Shown: positions 46,246-57,266 of the stretch, in pieces
How the letters are laid out: every line of letters starts with the position of its first letter
Numbering within the stretch: position 1 is the stretch's first letter
Assembly: GCA_947650285.1 (NCBI GenBank)
Contig: CANTFL010001448.1
Coordinates: 62,001 to 126,000, forward strand
Source: Hyaloperonospora brassicae
Lineage: Eukaryota; Oomycota; Peronosporomycetes; Peronosporales; Peronosporaceae
Reading direction: 5' to 3'
DNA: 64,000 nucleotides
The notes under the pieces: model-generated
The model's database searches: none
The model's input: only the letters and a program-made list of their open reading frames with translations
Told to the model about the DNA's origin: nothing
Program-made: the position numbers and the translations under genes

Positions 46246-49200
46246 ATGGTGAGCCGAGACAAGCGCGACAGTAGCGGCCTCCGCGTGTCGGAGCGCGAGC
46301 CAATGGACAGCAGCGCCACCGGTGCGCCGCATCCACGGAACCCTAAACCGCGTCGACCGCACGTGCCGCCTCCGCCGCCCCCGTCGTCGTCGTCGTCTGC
46401 TTCGTCGGCTTCTTCTGCTCCGTTTGGTCCTATTGGTAGTAAAAAAGAGACTGGACGTCAGATGCCGGGCAGCGAGTTGCCGTATCACGTGCGCATGGAC
46501 GGGGCCATGAACGCCAACGAGCTGTTTCCCAGTGGCATGATCGAGTCGAGGTGCGTGTGCGTCTGGATGTGGCTCGTGGCTTGTTGCTGCTTCTCATGGG
46601 TACTCATGTTGTGGACTGACACTGTACTTGTGCTCTTTTGTGTGTTTTGTGTGTTGTGTTGCTGTTTTGTTTGTTGTGTGTGTGTTGATAGCAGAGCTGG
46701 CTACTCGTCGATGAAGACGCCAGTAGAGGGAAAGGACTATGCGTCCAACACGAAGCGCGTGCGGTCAGTGGACGAGAGCTCGGAAGACAGCATTGACAAT
46801 GGGAGCTACGTGACAGACAAGATCCAGGGCGGGATCAACGAAGGCATTGGCTGGTTCCATGCCAAGATCAAAGTCGAGAACACGATTCACTGGGCCAACA
46901 ACTACAAGATCCAGTGCTGCATGTTTTTCATTTTCATCTGCGGCGCTGCGCTTACGGTGGCTTTTGCCGACAACGACGCCAATGCGTCCGTTGGACTCGT
47001 GGCTGGCAGTCTCATTACGCTCTTCTGCTGTTCGGCAGTGGTGTACACGTTCTTGACGCGCCCGACGTGGCGCAAACACCCGAACCCCATCATTTTCTTC
47101 CGCAGTATCTGTGATATCTGTCTAGTCGCAGTGCTGCTGATTACGGAGCTGTACAAGTGCGGCAGTGGCGATTGCTCGAACTCACTTACAGGAGCATCTT
47201 GTACTGCAACAGCTGCGCTCACGCAGTTTTTCCTCTGGACATCGGAGAGTTGGTTTTTTGTCATGGCTATCGACATGCTGTCGTCGCTGCAGAGTCCGTT
47301 CACTGATTACAAGAGTAACGTTCGTCGGTACCACGGCTTCGTATGGGCAACAGGTATGCAGACTGTGGTGTTGTTAGCAGCGATATCGGTTGAAGAGCTT
47401 TGTGCTGATTCTGAACATTTGTGTACGTGTATGCAGGCCTCCTCACGTGTCTCCTGCTGGTATCGATCCCGGATTTTGCTGGCGAGTCCGAATTTGGATA
47501 TTGCTGGACCGCAAGCAAAAGCAAATTACGTCATGGCAGGAGGGACAGCTCTGGCTCGAGCGATACAGGCAACCTGTGGAACCTCAACTTTCAGTACGTT
47601 CACCTGTCACTCGTATATAGATCGGTCGTGCGCGGGTCAAAGATCATTGTCTAAGTGTAACGCGTGTTTCGTGTGAGCAGATCGTGGCTGCTGTTCTACA
47701 TCTGGCTCATTTTGTTCTGGATCTATGCCATCACGTACGTTTGCACGTTGACGATGTTTGGCAGCGGTCGTGCGTTGTTGACGAGTGTATCTCTTGTTTG
47801 TGGTAATCTCGTTCAGTGTGATCTACTGGGCGTACAGGCGCCTGAACTCTGGTCTTTCCGAGACGCTGCGCATGCGTCTTCGTGTGTTGCACTCGGTGAC
47901 GATGTAAGTGAACGTGCATTGTGTATATCTGAAGAGTGTATGCACTGACTTTGCTTCTTTCCTGCCCGCGTAGTTATGTGATTGCCATCATCATCTACTG
48001 GGGACTATCATTTTGTATCTACGTGCCGTTCTTGGTCCAAGGGAACGATCGGTCCAGTCGCGTGGAGCACATGATGAACTTTATGATCACATGCAAGGGG
48101 TACTTCGATTTCGTGGTCTGGTTCCAAATGAACGATTTCCACGATGCACTGAAGAAAGGCAAAGGAAAGAAGACGGACGTTGATGTGGATGTTGACTTGA
48201 GTCCTCAAGTGAACCTCGCCTTGCGTTGCGAAGTGTTGTACTACACGACAACGGGAATCATCCAGGCTGTGCGAGACACGCAGCATTTGCCACCGGGAGC
48301 TAACCAGCAAGAATTGTATCTGCAGCCACAAGGTACAGAGGACAACCGCGGATCGCTCGGCGTTGATGAGTACATGATTCGCACGCGCCCGAAAGCTGCA
48401 TTGGGTAAGGGCACGTTATTTATTGACTATTGCCCGCACACGTTTCAGACGATTCGTGAACATTTCGGCATCAACACGAACCAGTACATTGAGAGTCTGA
48501 GCCGAACAACAAAGGAACGACTGAGTGAAGGCGCCAGTGGCGCCTTTATGTTCTTTTCGCACGACCAGCAGCTGATCGTGAAGAGTATGAGCGACGAGGA
48601 GTCGGTCTTCCTGCGCTCAGTAGCAGCAGAGTATGCGTCGTTCTTGCTCACGAACCCGGACAGTCTACTGACGCGCTTTTACGGCTGCCACGCGATTCGG
48701 CTGTATGGCAATACGTTTAATTTCGTTGTTATGGCGAACTTGTTCAGCACGGAGAAAGTGATCCACCGGCGGTACGATATCAAGGGTTCGTGGGTGAATC
48801 GCAGTGCGAAACATCCGTCGAAAGGCAAGCGAGTCACGTGTCGTCACTGCAATGCCAAGTATGTCTTTGGCTCGACGGATGCGGAGAATTGTCGTGCACG
48901 AGTGGGTCGTCACGAGCCAAATGTGATTTTGAAAGACAATGACTTGACAGCGAAAGTGCGTTTGAATCCGAAGGTTGCTGAGGAACTGTACGGCCAGCTA
49001 GTGAAGGATGCGAACTTCCTGTCCCGTTTAGGGATCATGGACTACTCTCTTTTGCTCGGTATTCACAACGTGGAGTACATGGTGAACCCGGACTTGGAGG
49101 AAGACCCTGTGATTCCGCCAAAAGATGCGGTCGGACCGAGACGTCGCAGTACTGCGAACAACTCGTCCATGGTGGGATCAAATGCTCCTATCAGGGAGTC

Positions 49201-49540
49201 CAAGCCGCAGACAGGTCTCCCTCGACTCGCAACGGGCACCCGTCGGGCAAACACCGTGGTCGGTCCCTCTATCTACTACTTCGGGCTCATTGACATCCTG
49301 CAGACGTGGAACATGGACAAGAAGCTCGAGCGCTTTGCAAAGACCAAGTTGCTGGCAAAGGATCCGGACGGTTTGTCTGCGATTCCTCCCGCTGCGTACT
49401 ACGAGCGGTTCAAGCGCAAGATGGGCGAGATTTTGTCGGTCACGCTTCGTGACGAATACACCGAGTTGTATGTTGGGGAGCGGAGAGAGGGCAATGGTGT
49501 TGATACGGTGGACGCCGACCCGAACCGGCGTTTTTTTTAA
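46246..49540 (+). CDS. GPCR-phosphatidylinositol phosphate kinase (GPCR-PIPK, GK)
   Basis: Six exons: 46246-46550, 46695-47353, 47437-47593, 47681-47734, 47817-47903, 47974-49540, all GT-AG and phase-consistent, giving 942 aa. A Pro/Ser-rich N-terminus is followed by seven hydrophobic helices (for example CCMFFIFICGAALTVAF, ICDICLVAVLLITELY, LLTCLLLVSIPDF, LLFYIWLILFWIYAITVIYW, VIAIIIYWGLSFCIYVPFLV). A PIPK catalytic domain follows: GASGAFMFFSHDQQLIVKSM (nucleotide loop and Lys), YDIKGSWVNR, 'NVILKDNDL', IMDYSLLLGIH, and IDILQTWNMDKKLERFAKT before the specificity loop. The fusion is characteristic of oomycetes and Dictyostelium RpkA. It would couple an unknown ligand to PIP2 production at a membrane. 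A CRHCNAKYVFG insert follows the GSWVNR motif. Alternative start ATG at 46303. Confidence 0.95.
46551..46694 (+). other. GPCR-PIPK intron 1, 144 nt, open in frame
   Basis: GTGCGTGT donor at 46551, acceptor GATAGCAG at 46694. The other introns are 83, 87, 82 and 70 nt. Uniquely, this one has a length divisible by three and no in-frame stop; retained, it would add 48 very hydrophobic, Cys-rich residues ahead of the receptor domain. Confidence 0.75.
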
Positions 49541-50007
49541 ATTGTGAGGCCTCGGTGGGAAACGAAGGCACTGGTGACGCCCCCCACCGAGGGCCCGCCC
49601 TCACGGACCGAAGAAAGCTCCACCCCCTGCTCGGCGGGTTTTTATGTTGACACTGCGTGCTACTACTGCGCGTTATAGCGGGTGTACTTTTAGCAATAAA
49701 CAACACGAGCAGTTAGCCCCAATTGAAAACCAGTCACGTAGGACGTACCGACGACGGGTCGAATAAAGCCGCCGAGTGAACAACAGCAGCGAGACATACT
49801 GAATCGAAGTCAATTGCACCCTTTGAGTCGCGACACGACGCCAATCGGTTCACAAGCCGAGCAAATACATACATTGCGACTCTTTTGCACCTCGTGGCGG
49901 GAAAGCCAAGTCTCTTGTTTTCAGTATGGACCCTCCCGCCAAAAACGCCCTCGTTTGTCATTCAAAGCCCATCGCCGTCATCAGCTCTGCCGTCGAGCCA
50001 AACGCTC
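49541..50007. other. Intergenic region, GPCR-PIPK 3' / next gene 5'
   Basis: 467 bp, no ORF of interest. An inverted match of GTGGGAAACGAAGGCACTGG with sequence downstream was looked for and not found. The frame of the next gene is open from 49885 without supporting motifs. Confidence 0.4.
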
Positions 50008-52476
50008 ATGGCCACGCGCCATGACAGCCGCCACCGCCGCCGTCCCGTCTGCAACGCGATCCTCAAGTGGCAATTGCAGCAGGAAGAGCAGCGCGTTGCC
50101 GAGGCGCACTACCGTCTCACGCGCATGTCGGCGCCATCGCCGTCGTCGTCGCTGCGTATTGTCCCCAGCAGCAGCAGCAGCAACAGCTCTTTCGACCGTC
50201 GGGTGGGCGCCCGAAGACCGCGAGTTGAAGCGCCGTATTGTCACGACACGGACGCTGTGGACACGACGCTTTGTATGGCGCCACATGAGCACAAACGCGT
50301 CACGAACGGCCAGAAGGACGGCTTGGTCGGGTCAGAACGTCCGTCTCAGTCGCTCGTGCGTGACTCGAACGAAGTCTTGACGTCCGATAATGCCACGAGA
50401 GAGTTTTATGCGATACGAGAGGATCGACAAGGAAGACCTCGAGACGGTCGGACGGATGGAAAGCTGTTACGTGTTGAAGTTCCAGCAGCGAAGCGGTCGG
50501 TCGGAAGACGAAGCGCTGGTGTGTCATTGAAAAGGTCGCCAGATGTTGATGGGGAGACGTCGCTTTCGGACGGACGGCGGACGAATGCAATGTTGTTGCA
50601 TTGCGATACGGTGGACGCGTCAGTCTTGGGGAAGTGGTCTCGTGAAGACGATAGTCGAGAAGGTATTGCGTCGGGCATGAAGACAGCGAAATCCAGAGAC
50701 AAAGAGACGATGTGGAAGGGGTCGAAGTATGGTGCAAAAGATGCACAGGCCCATGTGGATCAACTATCAGCGCCTCCACCAGTGACGTACTCTCCAAGCA
50801 ACAGCTTTCTTGACATGTTTGCTAGCAGAAGGTCGGCTGTACATGGTGATGCTGCTTTGTACTTTGAGAACGGAGGGCATCGATTTCAGTCTCTGTTGGA
50901 CGTGGCGATGGGTGACAATATGATGGCACCGAGCGAGTTATCTACGGACTCCATTGGCAAAAGAACGATGTCATTTGCGGAGCAGCATCACGAGGGTATA
51001 TCGCTTGCTGCCGCTACAAATGGACCTGCAGCCTCAGTACCAGGGCAGAGTGTCGCGGACATCCTGGCGTCCCTGGAGGACACGTCGACTGGTATCGAAG
51101 CACTCGATGCCAATGTTGATGCTGGAAACGGTTACGACTCTGATGGGTCTACCGGCCGAAATCAATTGCAGCTCTTTTGTGGTGACTTCTGTAGTAGCTG
51201 GGTTCGCTGTGCACAAGTCAAAGCGTCGTCTGGTGTGGAAGTTTCGCGGTGGGCCTTGATCGTGGTGGCTTGCTGTTTCGCAATCGGAACCTGCGGCTTT
51301 TTTATGGAAGAGTTGATGGTGGTCTTGATGGCGTTGTATTCGAAACGGATACACTTTTCGCTATCGAAAGCTGACCAAAAACGAATGCGTGGCCGCGTTG
51401 ATGCTCTTCAGCAAAAACTCCAAGCTTTCCAGCTATCAGTTGCGACGATTGACATGAAGTCGCAGAAGGCTCTGACTGATCTTCGTCGGCTCATCGCTAA
51501 AATGCGTCAAGATCGCGAGAGACATCAACACATGCTCGCGAATGAAATGCAAGGTTTTCGCCACCACGTTTCAGATGCCACATATGAGCTAGTAGAGCAA
51601 GAACGAGAGCTGATTCAGGCACGGCTGGCAGAAGTCGCGGAAATGCAAAGGAGTGACGACAAGGCTGTCGACAGCGAAAATACTATCGTTGGGTCCGCCA
51701 GCGTCGACGCCGACCAGATTTTGGAAGAAGACATTACTGGAAAACCCGTCCAAGTCCTCGCCACGGGTGGGTCTTCTTACGAGGCAATACAAAGTTCGTT
51801 CGTGGGGACTGATGTAATCATTAACACGCAGTTCTGTTCGGAGCTGACAAAGGCTGTGCCGAGCCACAAGCTTGTAACGAGGAATGAGGTAGATGTGTCT
51901 TTGGCAGAAGCTTCCAGTCCAGATTACGAGCAGGCTCACGCTGGGCAACGTGATGTTGGCAGCGAGCTCGAGCTAGTCGGAGGCTTGCCGAAAGTGGTGA
52001 GCGAAGAGTCCGCAAATGTACATGACATTGAACTCGACAATAAGTTGTTCACTCAGATTGAGGAAGTCGACATCAAGCGTGTACACGAGATCGAATCAGC
52101 TGCACCGCCAGCATCCGACCAGGACGTCATCAAAGTCGATGGTGTTGTCGCAGTTGTTCCCAATCACATTGAGCCCTCTCGCTATGCCTGGAATATCATT
52201 CTCGTGTTGGTGGGCATCACGCTTCTCTCTGCCTGCTTTGTGCTCCGTGCGTACAACATCAATCGTCGCAAGCGGTGGCTCGCACAACGTCGCAAGCGAA
52301 GAAATCAGCGGGCGGTGCGGCTAGCTCGACAACGGGCGAGAGCGATGGCAGCGCGTCAGGACGATAGCGACGAGTGGGATAGCAGTGGCGCGGATGGTGT
52401 AGAAGAGGTGTCACTCATGACACACGTGCAAGGTATCGAGGATGACGAGTCAGGAGCGTCCGCCAGCGAGAGTTGA
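50008..52476 (+). CDS. Unrecognised two-TM coiled-coil protein
   Basis: 822 aa from ATG at 50008 (MATRHDSRHRRR); the frame is open from 49885 but the first part looks like leader sequence. Residues 1-400 are polar and low in structure. A hydrophobic segment lies at ~414-441 (WALIVVACCFAIGTCGFF, LMVVLMALY). A long charged helical stretch follows at ~455-550 ('VDALQQKLQAFQLSVATIDM', 'LTDLRRLIAKMRQDRERHQH', 'ELVEQERELIQARLAEVAEM'), a predicted coiled coil. A second TM lies at ~726-748 (NIILVLVGITLLSACFVL), followed by a strongly basic patch (RRKRWLAQRRKRRNQR) and an acidic end. The basic residues after TM2 suggest that end is cytosolic. No domain or function is recognised. Length, single exon and host-like codon use support a real gene. 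Confidence 0.8.
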   Translation: MATRHDSRHRRRPVCNAILKWQLQQEEQRVAEAHYRLTRMSAPSPSSSLRIVPSSSSSNSSFDRRVGARRPRVEAPYCHDTDAVDTTLCMAPHEHKRVTNGQKDGLVGSERPSQSLVRDSNEVLTSDNATREFYAIREDRQGRPRDGRTDGKLLRVEVPAAKRSVGRRSAGVSLKRSPDVDGETSLSDGRRTNAMLLHCDTVDASVLGKWSREDDSREGIASGMKTAKSRDKETMWKGSKYGAKDAQAHVDQLSAPPPVTYSPSNSFLDMFASRRSAVHGDAALYFENGGHRFQSLLDVAMGDNMMAPSELSTDSIGKRTMSFAEQHHEGISLAAATNGPAASVPGQSVADILASLEDTSTGIEALDANVDAGNGYDSDGSTGRNQLQLFCGDFCSSWVRCAQVKASSGVEVSRWALIVVACCFAIGTCGFFMEELMVVLMALYSKRIHFSLSKADQKRMRGRVDALQQKLQAFQLSVATIDMKSQKALTDLRRLIAKMRQDRERHQHMLANEMQGFRHHVSDATYELVEQERELIQARLAEVAEMQRSDDKAVDSENTIVGSASVDADQILEEDITGKPVQVLATGGSSYEAIQSSFVGTDVIINTQFCSELTKAVPSHKLVTRNEVDVSLAEASSPDYEQAHAGQRDVGSELELVGGLPKVVSEESANVHDIELDNKLFTQIEEVDIKRVHEIESAAPPASDQDVIKVDGVVAVVPNHIEPSRYAWNIILVLVGITLLSACFVLRAYNINRRKRWLAQRRKRRNQRAVRLARQRARAMAARQDDSDEWDSSGADGVEEVSLMTHVQGIEDDESGASASES

Positions 52477-53409
52477 CATGGATGTCGATAGTGCAATATC
52501 CGAGGCAACAAATGATCGAGATTAGCGAAGACGTCTACTGGACATGAGCCCTGCACGAACGTATCGGTGACTCGTGTGGCTGTAGTCAATGCGTTGCTCG
52601 TCCATCAGCAACGCAACGAACAACCAGCCGCGAGACAGGAAAAGGTGCTCTGGATTTCTTTGGAAATTGCCCCGTCAACACATTCACATGAGTGGCAATA
52701 CCACTTCCCAGACGACACAAGTGAGCGAGGCGACATCACACACTGCCTTCCGCTTGTGTACGATGGGATGACACGACTGTCGCATGGCATCACCACATCG
52801 TTGGTCAAGTGGACACTTTGATGACTTCAGCTCGAGCAACACACAAACAGCGACGGACGTGTGCAGGTACCACAAGTGTCACTTCCATCGAAACGACGAC
52901 AAATGACAGCGCATTCATGCGGCCACGCGTGTGTGACCTGACGTTATCGCAGACCTGTCAAACTGGCCACGTGAATAACAAACGAAAGTAAAGCCATGCG
53001 AGAACTCCGCCTACGCCCACACGTGCGTTTCCATCGTCAGATACCAAATGAACTAATTCAAACTAAACAAAAGCAGCTCACGCACTGGCTGTAGCCATGT
53101 CGCAAACTCAGTTGCAACGGCCAGCGCTCGTGTTCTTTTCGCTTGGACCCCAAAGTCGATATCGGCTTCTGCAGGGTGCACCCCAACCCGCCCCCCGCTT
53201 CCGCCTCGATTCTCACAGGCTAAAGCCCAACCAATCGACCGAAGCGCACGCAGGTGCATGTCCAATGAGAGCGAAGCGTCTTTTTCCGCCTATAACAACG
53301 GCGCTGGCGGCCCAACTAACACTGCCGTTGTCCATGTGTGTGTGTGCACGTCTCCCTCTCTCTCTCTGTCTCTCTCTCTCTCTCATGCCGCTGCGTGCAG
53401 TAGCGAGCC
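52477..53409. other. Intergenic, NF-YC upstream region
   Basis: 933 bp without a supported gene; short frames on both strands have no motif. A CT/TC microsatellite (about 53345-53385) lies directly upstream of the NF-YC start codon and is probably in its promoter or 5' UTR. Confidence 0.45.
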
Positions 53410-54339
53410 ATGTCGAGTGACGGAGACGCCAACAGCAGCAGCAGCAACAACAACAACGCCAACAACGTGAACCTGCAGATGCAGCTCCAGCTCCAGAACC
53501 AGCGCGCGCAGATGCAGCAGCAGCAACTCGCGCTCCACGCGTTCTGGCAGCACCAGCTCCAGGACATTTCGCAGATTGACCCGAATGCGTTTGACTTTAA
53601 GACGCATCAACTGCCGCTCGCTCGGATCAAGAAGATCATGAAGACGGACGAAGACGTGCGGATGATCAGTGCCGAGGCGCCCGTGCTCTTTGCCAAAGCC
53701 TGTGAGATGTTTATCCTCGAGCTCAGTCTCCGCGCGTGGATCCACACGGAGGAGAACAAGCGCCGCACGCTGCAGCGCAATGATATCGCTACGGCCATCA
53801 CCAAGACGGACGTGTTTGACTTTCTCATTGACATTGTCCCACGAGATGATATCAAGCCGGCCAAGAAGGTAGGGGCATGCAAGGTGCACACAAGAGAAAA
53901 GAGAGAGAGAGAGAGGAGGGGATGCTGGTTGTTGCGGTGACTGAGCTTTGTGTTTTTTTGCTCTGTGTTTGTTGTGTGGAATCGGCAGGGACCAGTGGAT
54001 CCCCAAGCAGTCTACCAGCAGCAGCTTCAGCAGCAACAAGCTGCGATGCTGCAGCAACTGTTGCAGACGCAGCAGAGTGGGGCCGTGGCCGGCGGCATGC
54101 AATGGCCGACTCAGCAGTTGCAGCAGCAGATGTTGCAGCAGTACCAGCGGATGCAGAGCATGCAGCAAAATGCAACGGATGCTACCGGTGGGCCGACGAC
54201 ACCGTCGAATGGAGTGTTGCCCAACTTGTCGCCGTCAGAAAGCGACGCGACTGGCCAATCCGAAGCAAACACGACTCCGGGAGACTCGGCGTCGACGTCT
54301 GACCAGCTCTCGTTGAACCAACGTAGCGTCGATGTATAA
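53410..54339 (+). CDS. CCAAT-binding transcription factor subunit NF-YC (HAP5)
   Basis: Two exons, 53410-53868 and 53989-54339, with a 120-nt intron (GTAGGG...CGGCAG) between codons; 269 aa. An Asn/Gln-rich N-terminus is followed by the histone-fold core at residues ~58-145: [20 protein letters not shown], '[20 protein letters not shown]', then '[20 protein letters not shown]' and [10 protein letters not shown]. These are the hallmark NF-YC blocks. The C-terminal exon is Gln-rich ([20 protein letters not shown]), as in activation regions of the family. It would pair with NF-YB and NF-YA in the nucleus to bind CCAAT boxes. The neighbours give no further hint. Confidence 0.96.
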
Positions 54340-54555
54340 ATGCTGCGTAGCTTGCAAAGCACAGCACAGCCAGCACTAAATGGTGGTATGTTCTATTGAA
54401 TGAATAACTTGCATTTTCGAAAAGGCGTTGACCGTATCTTGTGCCATGACGCCCCTTGTCTTCTTCTTATACGTTCAGTCGCTCACTTACTCCCGTACTC
54501 CGGAGACTGTAACTTATATCGTCTACCACACAACAAAACGCATCTACGTTCACAC
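54340..54555. other. Short convergent intergenic region
   Basis: 216 bp between the NF-YC stop (+) and the transporter stop (-). Shared 3' flank; no gene seen. Confidence 0.5.
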
Positions 54556-56145
54556 TTACTCGGACGCTTTAACCGTAAAAGGCAGCGGGGGTATCTTCGA
54601 TCCCTTCTCGGTAACCTTGAGCAGCTGGTAGCCGGCCACACCGCCAATCTATCGCAAATAAACAACGTCAGTATACAGCCGTCGCTTCCCTGCGCCGTGC
54701 TTGACGCATAAATGAACGCCACGTACCGCGAAGGTCATGCCAAGAATCGACTGAAGCGTCACTGGATTGCCAAAGTACAGTACGGCGCTAAGGATGACGA
54801 CCACACGCTTCATTGTACTCATGATGGAGAAAGTGAGCTCTGTGACCTCGCCCAGCACCCATGACGAGCAGAAACTCCCGACAAAATGCATCATGCTGCA
54901 CAGCAGCACCTTTCCGAACGGGAAACTCGCGACAAAGTTGTCCTGGTGAGCTCGCGCCGACATGAGCACGAATGGTGCGTTGATAGCGAACGACACAAAT
55001 GAGCTGTAAAAGTGCAGCTGTACAAGACACACAGGTCAAAATGCAAGACTCCACGAGCATCCCACATGTCATCAACTCGCACGTACGTTCACGGTATCAA
55101 CCACAATCCGGCGACGCAACAGGAACTTGGCGTACATACTCTGCATGACACCCAGCAACGCAGACGTCACGGCAAACATGGTGCCCGAGAACGCGAGGTC
55201 CTACACCAAGCCAAAACAAAACATCCGACACTACCATCAGCTTTTGCAAAGACCCCGCCAACTACTGCGACAACAAGCTTACATTCATGCCCATTTCCGA
55301 CACAGACGCCATGACAACACCAAAGACGATCGGGATCAGCGTCAAGTACGTCGCTGCAGAGAACCGCGAGCGGTAGGCCACATACGCCAACAAGACGTTG
55401 AAAAACGGCTGCGACGCTTTGCAGGTCTGTGTAATGGACACTGGCACGACGTTGTAGCTCCAGTACGTCAACGTCTTGGCCAAGACTGAAAAGAGACTCA
55501 GTGGGACAATCCATAGAATGCTGCGCATACGAATGCACTGCATGCGCCAAGCACTGGCATTCGTGGGCGAGCTTGGGAATGTCAGCACCACAACTACAAA
55601 AAAAGCACACAAAAAAGAGAAACAGCACAACATATGAGAAACAAAGCACAACAAACGACAGACGCTTCAGGTTCGACTCGAAAAAAAGGGTGCACGATCT
55701 CTGCAATGCACGTTTGCTTCAACACAGACACTTGTGCGCGTCCGGACGTATTTACGTACAGTCAAGAAGGATACTGACAAAGAGGTGACACATAGTGAGC
55801 ATCTCGGCCGACACGTGATGGTTCTTGATCAGGACTTTGTTAATGAATGTGGCAGACATCGAAAAGAGGTACCACACGCTCAGGCAGCAGCATATCTGCA
55901 GCAACACACCAACACGAAAAGAGACACGAGAAAGCAGCGTCAGAGTCAGCAACGACGAAAACACGAGTGAGCAAAAGGTCTGAGAAAAATGCACAGGGGA
56001 CGACAGCGACTTTACGTACCCGCAGCGCTTTGTGGTCGCGCCGATGAGCCACCGCATGGCTCGACGTGTGGCTGTACCCTTTCGCAGGTACACTCAAGCC
56101 GTCCTCGAGGTCATCCAACAGGTACGGGGGCTTCCACGCGAGCCA
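54556..56145 (-). CDS. Triose-phosphate / nucleotide-sugar type transporter (TPT, DMT superfamily)
   Basis: Minus-strand exons: ~56145-56020, 55895-55760, 55593-55283, 55200-55087, 55017-54727, 54648-54556; all introns GT-AG (124, 166, 82, 69, 78 nt) and in phase, about 356 codons. About ten hydrophobic helices are expected. Family signatures: 'VWYLFSMSATFINKVLIKNH' (helix 1), 'VPVSITQTCKASQPFFNVLL' and 'FSAATYLTLIPIVFGVVMAS' (the K-A-x-P-F-F and LIPIV-G motifs), 'TMFAVTSALLGVMQSMYAKF', and 'LTFSIMSTMKRVVVILSAVL'. It would move phosphorylated sugars, phosphoenolpyruvate or nucleotide sugars across a Golgi, ER or plastid-like membrane; the substrate cannot be told. The start is unresolved: no in-frame ATG lies in exon 1, which begins after a stop at 56149-56151, so a short upstream exon (acceptor AAAG at ~56146) is likely. 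Confidence 0.9.
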
Positions 56146-56679
56146 CTTTCATGCCCATAGCGTCGTGGCCCCGTGACTGACTGATTCGAGCAGTAGAGAG
56201 TGAATTGGACAGTGGCGCGCGATTGGCCGCCTAGATGGCGTGTCGCGTGGACTACACGACTTTTCAGCGGTGCGGCTGTCGGCGTAAACGAGCGTATGAC
56301 GGAGTTGACACGATCGTTTCAGAGGCAAAGCAGGACAAAAAAGAAAGGCGGACACGGTTGCACACCTCGTGATGTTTGGTCGCCGGAATGAAACGGCTCG
56401 AGCCGGTGCCACTGAAACAGCACAGCGTAGGTACGCATTGGCCAAAACAGGATAACAAGCTTATCGTGCAAACTCACGTTTAGGAAACCCACCGCAACCG
56501 CATTTGTTGCCTCCAAAAGTGAATCGTGTGTGATTGTATTGACGTTCAAACGACGAAAAGGTGAAACCGTTACTGTCGCCTCTATGATTCACGCGACATG
56601 TAGCAGCGGGAGAGAGATTTCAGGACGGTCTATTACATAAGATTAAGTACAAGATGTCTGAAAGCTCTGGAGCCATCAA
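56146..56679. promoter_or_regulatory. Transporter 5' region, probably with an upstream exon
   Basis: On the minus strand a good donor AAAC|GTGAGT lies at about 56478 and an acceptor CTGTTTCAG at about 56412, so an intron probably lies here, in the 5' UTR or first exon. No ATG in the right frame was found by eye. It ends at the Gypsy 2 LTR. Confidence 0.4.
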
Positions 56680-57141
56680 TGTAACGGGGCACGCTCTTAC
56701 CAGTTGACTGGTAAGACCCCGTGTATTATCTACACACAAGGCCCCGTGCTCCCGACTTCTCGTACACGTGGCGTGCGAGGAATCGTAAAAAGTGAGCAGA
56801 ACCCAAGTGCTCGGTTTAGGGTGAAAGTCGAACTGTATTTTGTATAGTTATGTTTCCTAATAAACCATATTGTCTTGATCCAACTATATTAAACTACTGT
56901 CTCTTATGTGGGTCGTCTGTCCACCACCCATAGCGTGCGACCAGTAGCGATTGGTGGTTGAATTGGTTGATGTACCGTGTACATCAACCAAGTGGGGTCA
57001 CCCACGAATATTACCCCTATGGGTAATATTTTGACAACGCCACCTCTTCGAGTGACGTTGATTTGAGTATTATCTAAAATAGATAATACCCAAAAATTAT
57101 TACTTTCTATCAAATTTATGTAACGGGCTCACCCCGTTACA
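56680..57141 (-). repeat. Gypsy element 2 3' LTR, hairpin-rich
   Basis: 462 bp starting TGTAACGGGG and ending CCCCGTTACA, a perfect 10-bp terminal inverted repeat. Internal perfect hairpins: 56695-56716 (stem 9), 56963-56991 (stem 13, loop 3), 57007-57030 (stem 10), 57067-57089 (stem 10) and 57119-57141 (stem 9). Polypurine side: the minus strand reads GGTTAAGGGGGTGA just before the LTR. Confidence 0.85.
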
Positions 57142-57266
57142 TCACCCCCTTAACCATCAGTCACAATAGTGATTGATTTTGATTGGTGACAAAGCGACTT
57201 CCATCGTGTCGCTCTGGGGGCAGGGAGTACGCGTTGTTCTCTTCTCTCATTCCAGCTTCTTAGCGC

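Noticed and set aside
46551..46694. Reading the GPCR-PIPK first exon straight through as coding
   Set aside because: The segment is T/G-rich with proper GT-AG borders and encodes implausible Cys-rich sequence; splicing gives a smooth join. Kept only as a retention hypothesis.
53316..54175. Long minus-strand frames across NF-YC
   Set aside because: They are shadows of CAG/Gln repeats and of the histone-fold gene, which is certain on the plus strand.
56319..56549. Minus-strand ORF as the transporter's first exon
   Set aside because: It has a good GTGAGT donor but begins at a non-ATG codon and does not join exon 1 of the transporter in a convincing phase.
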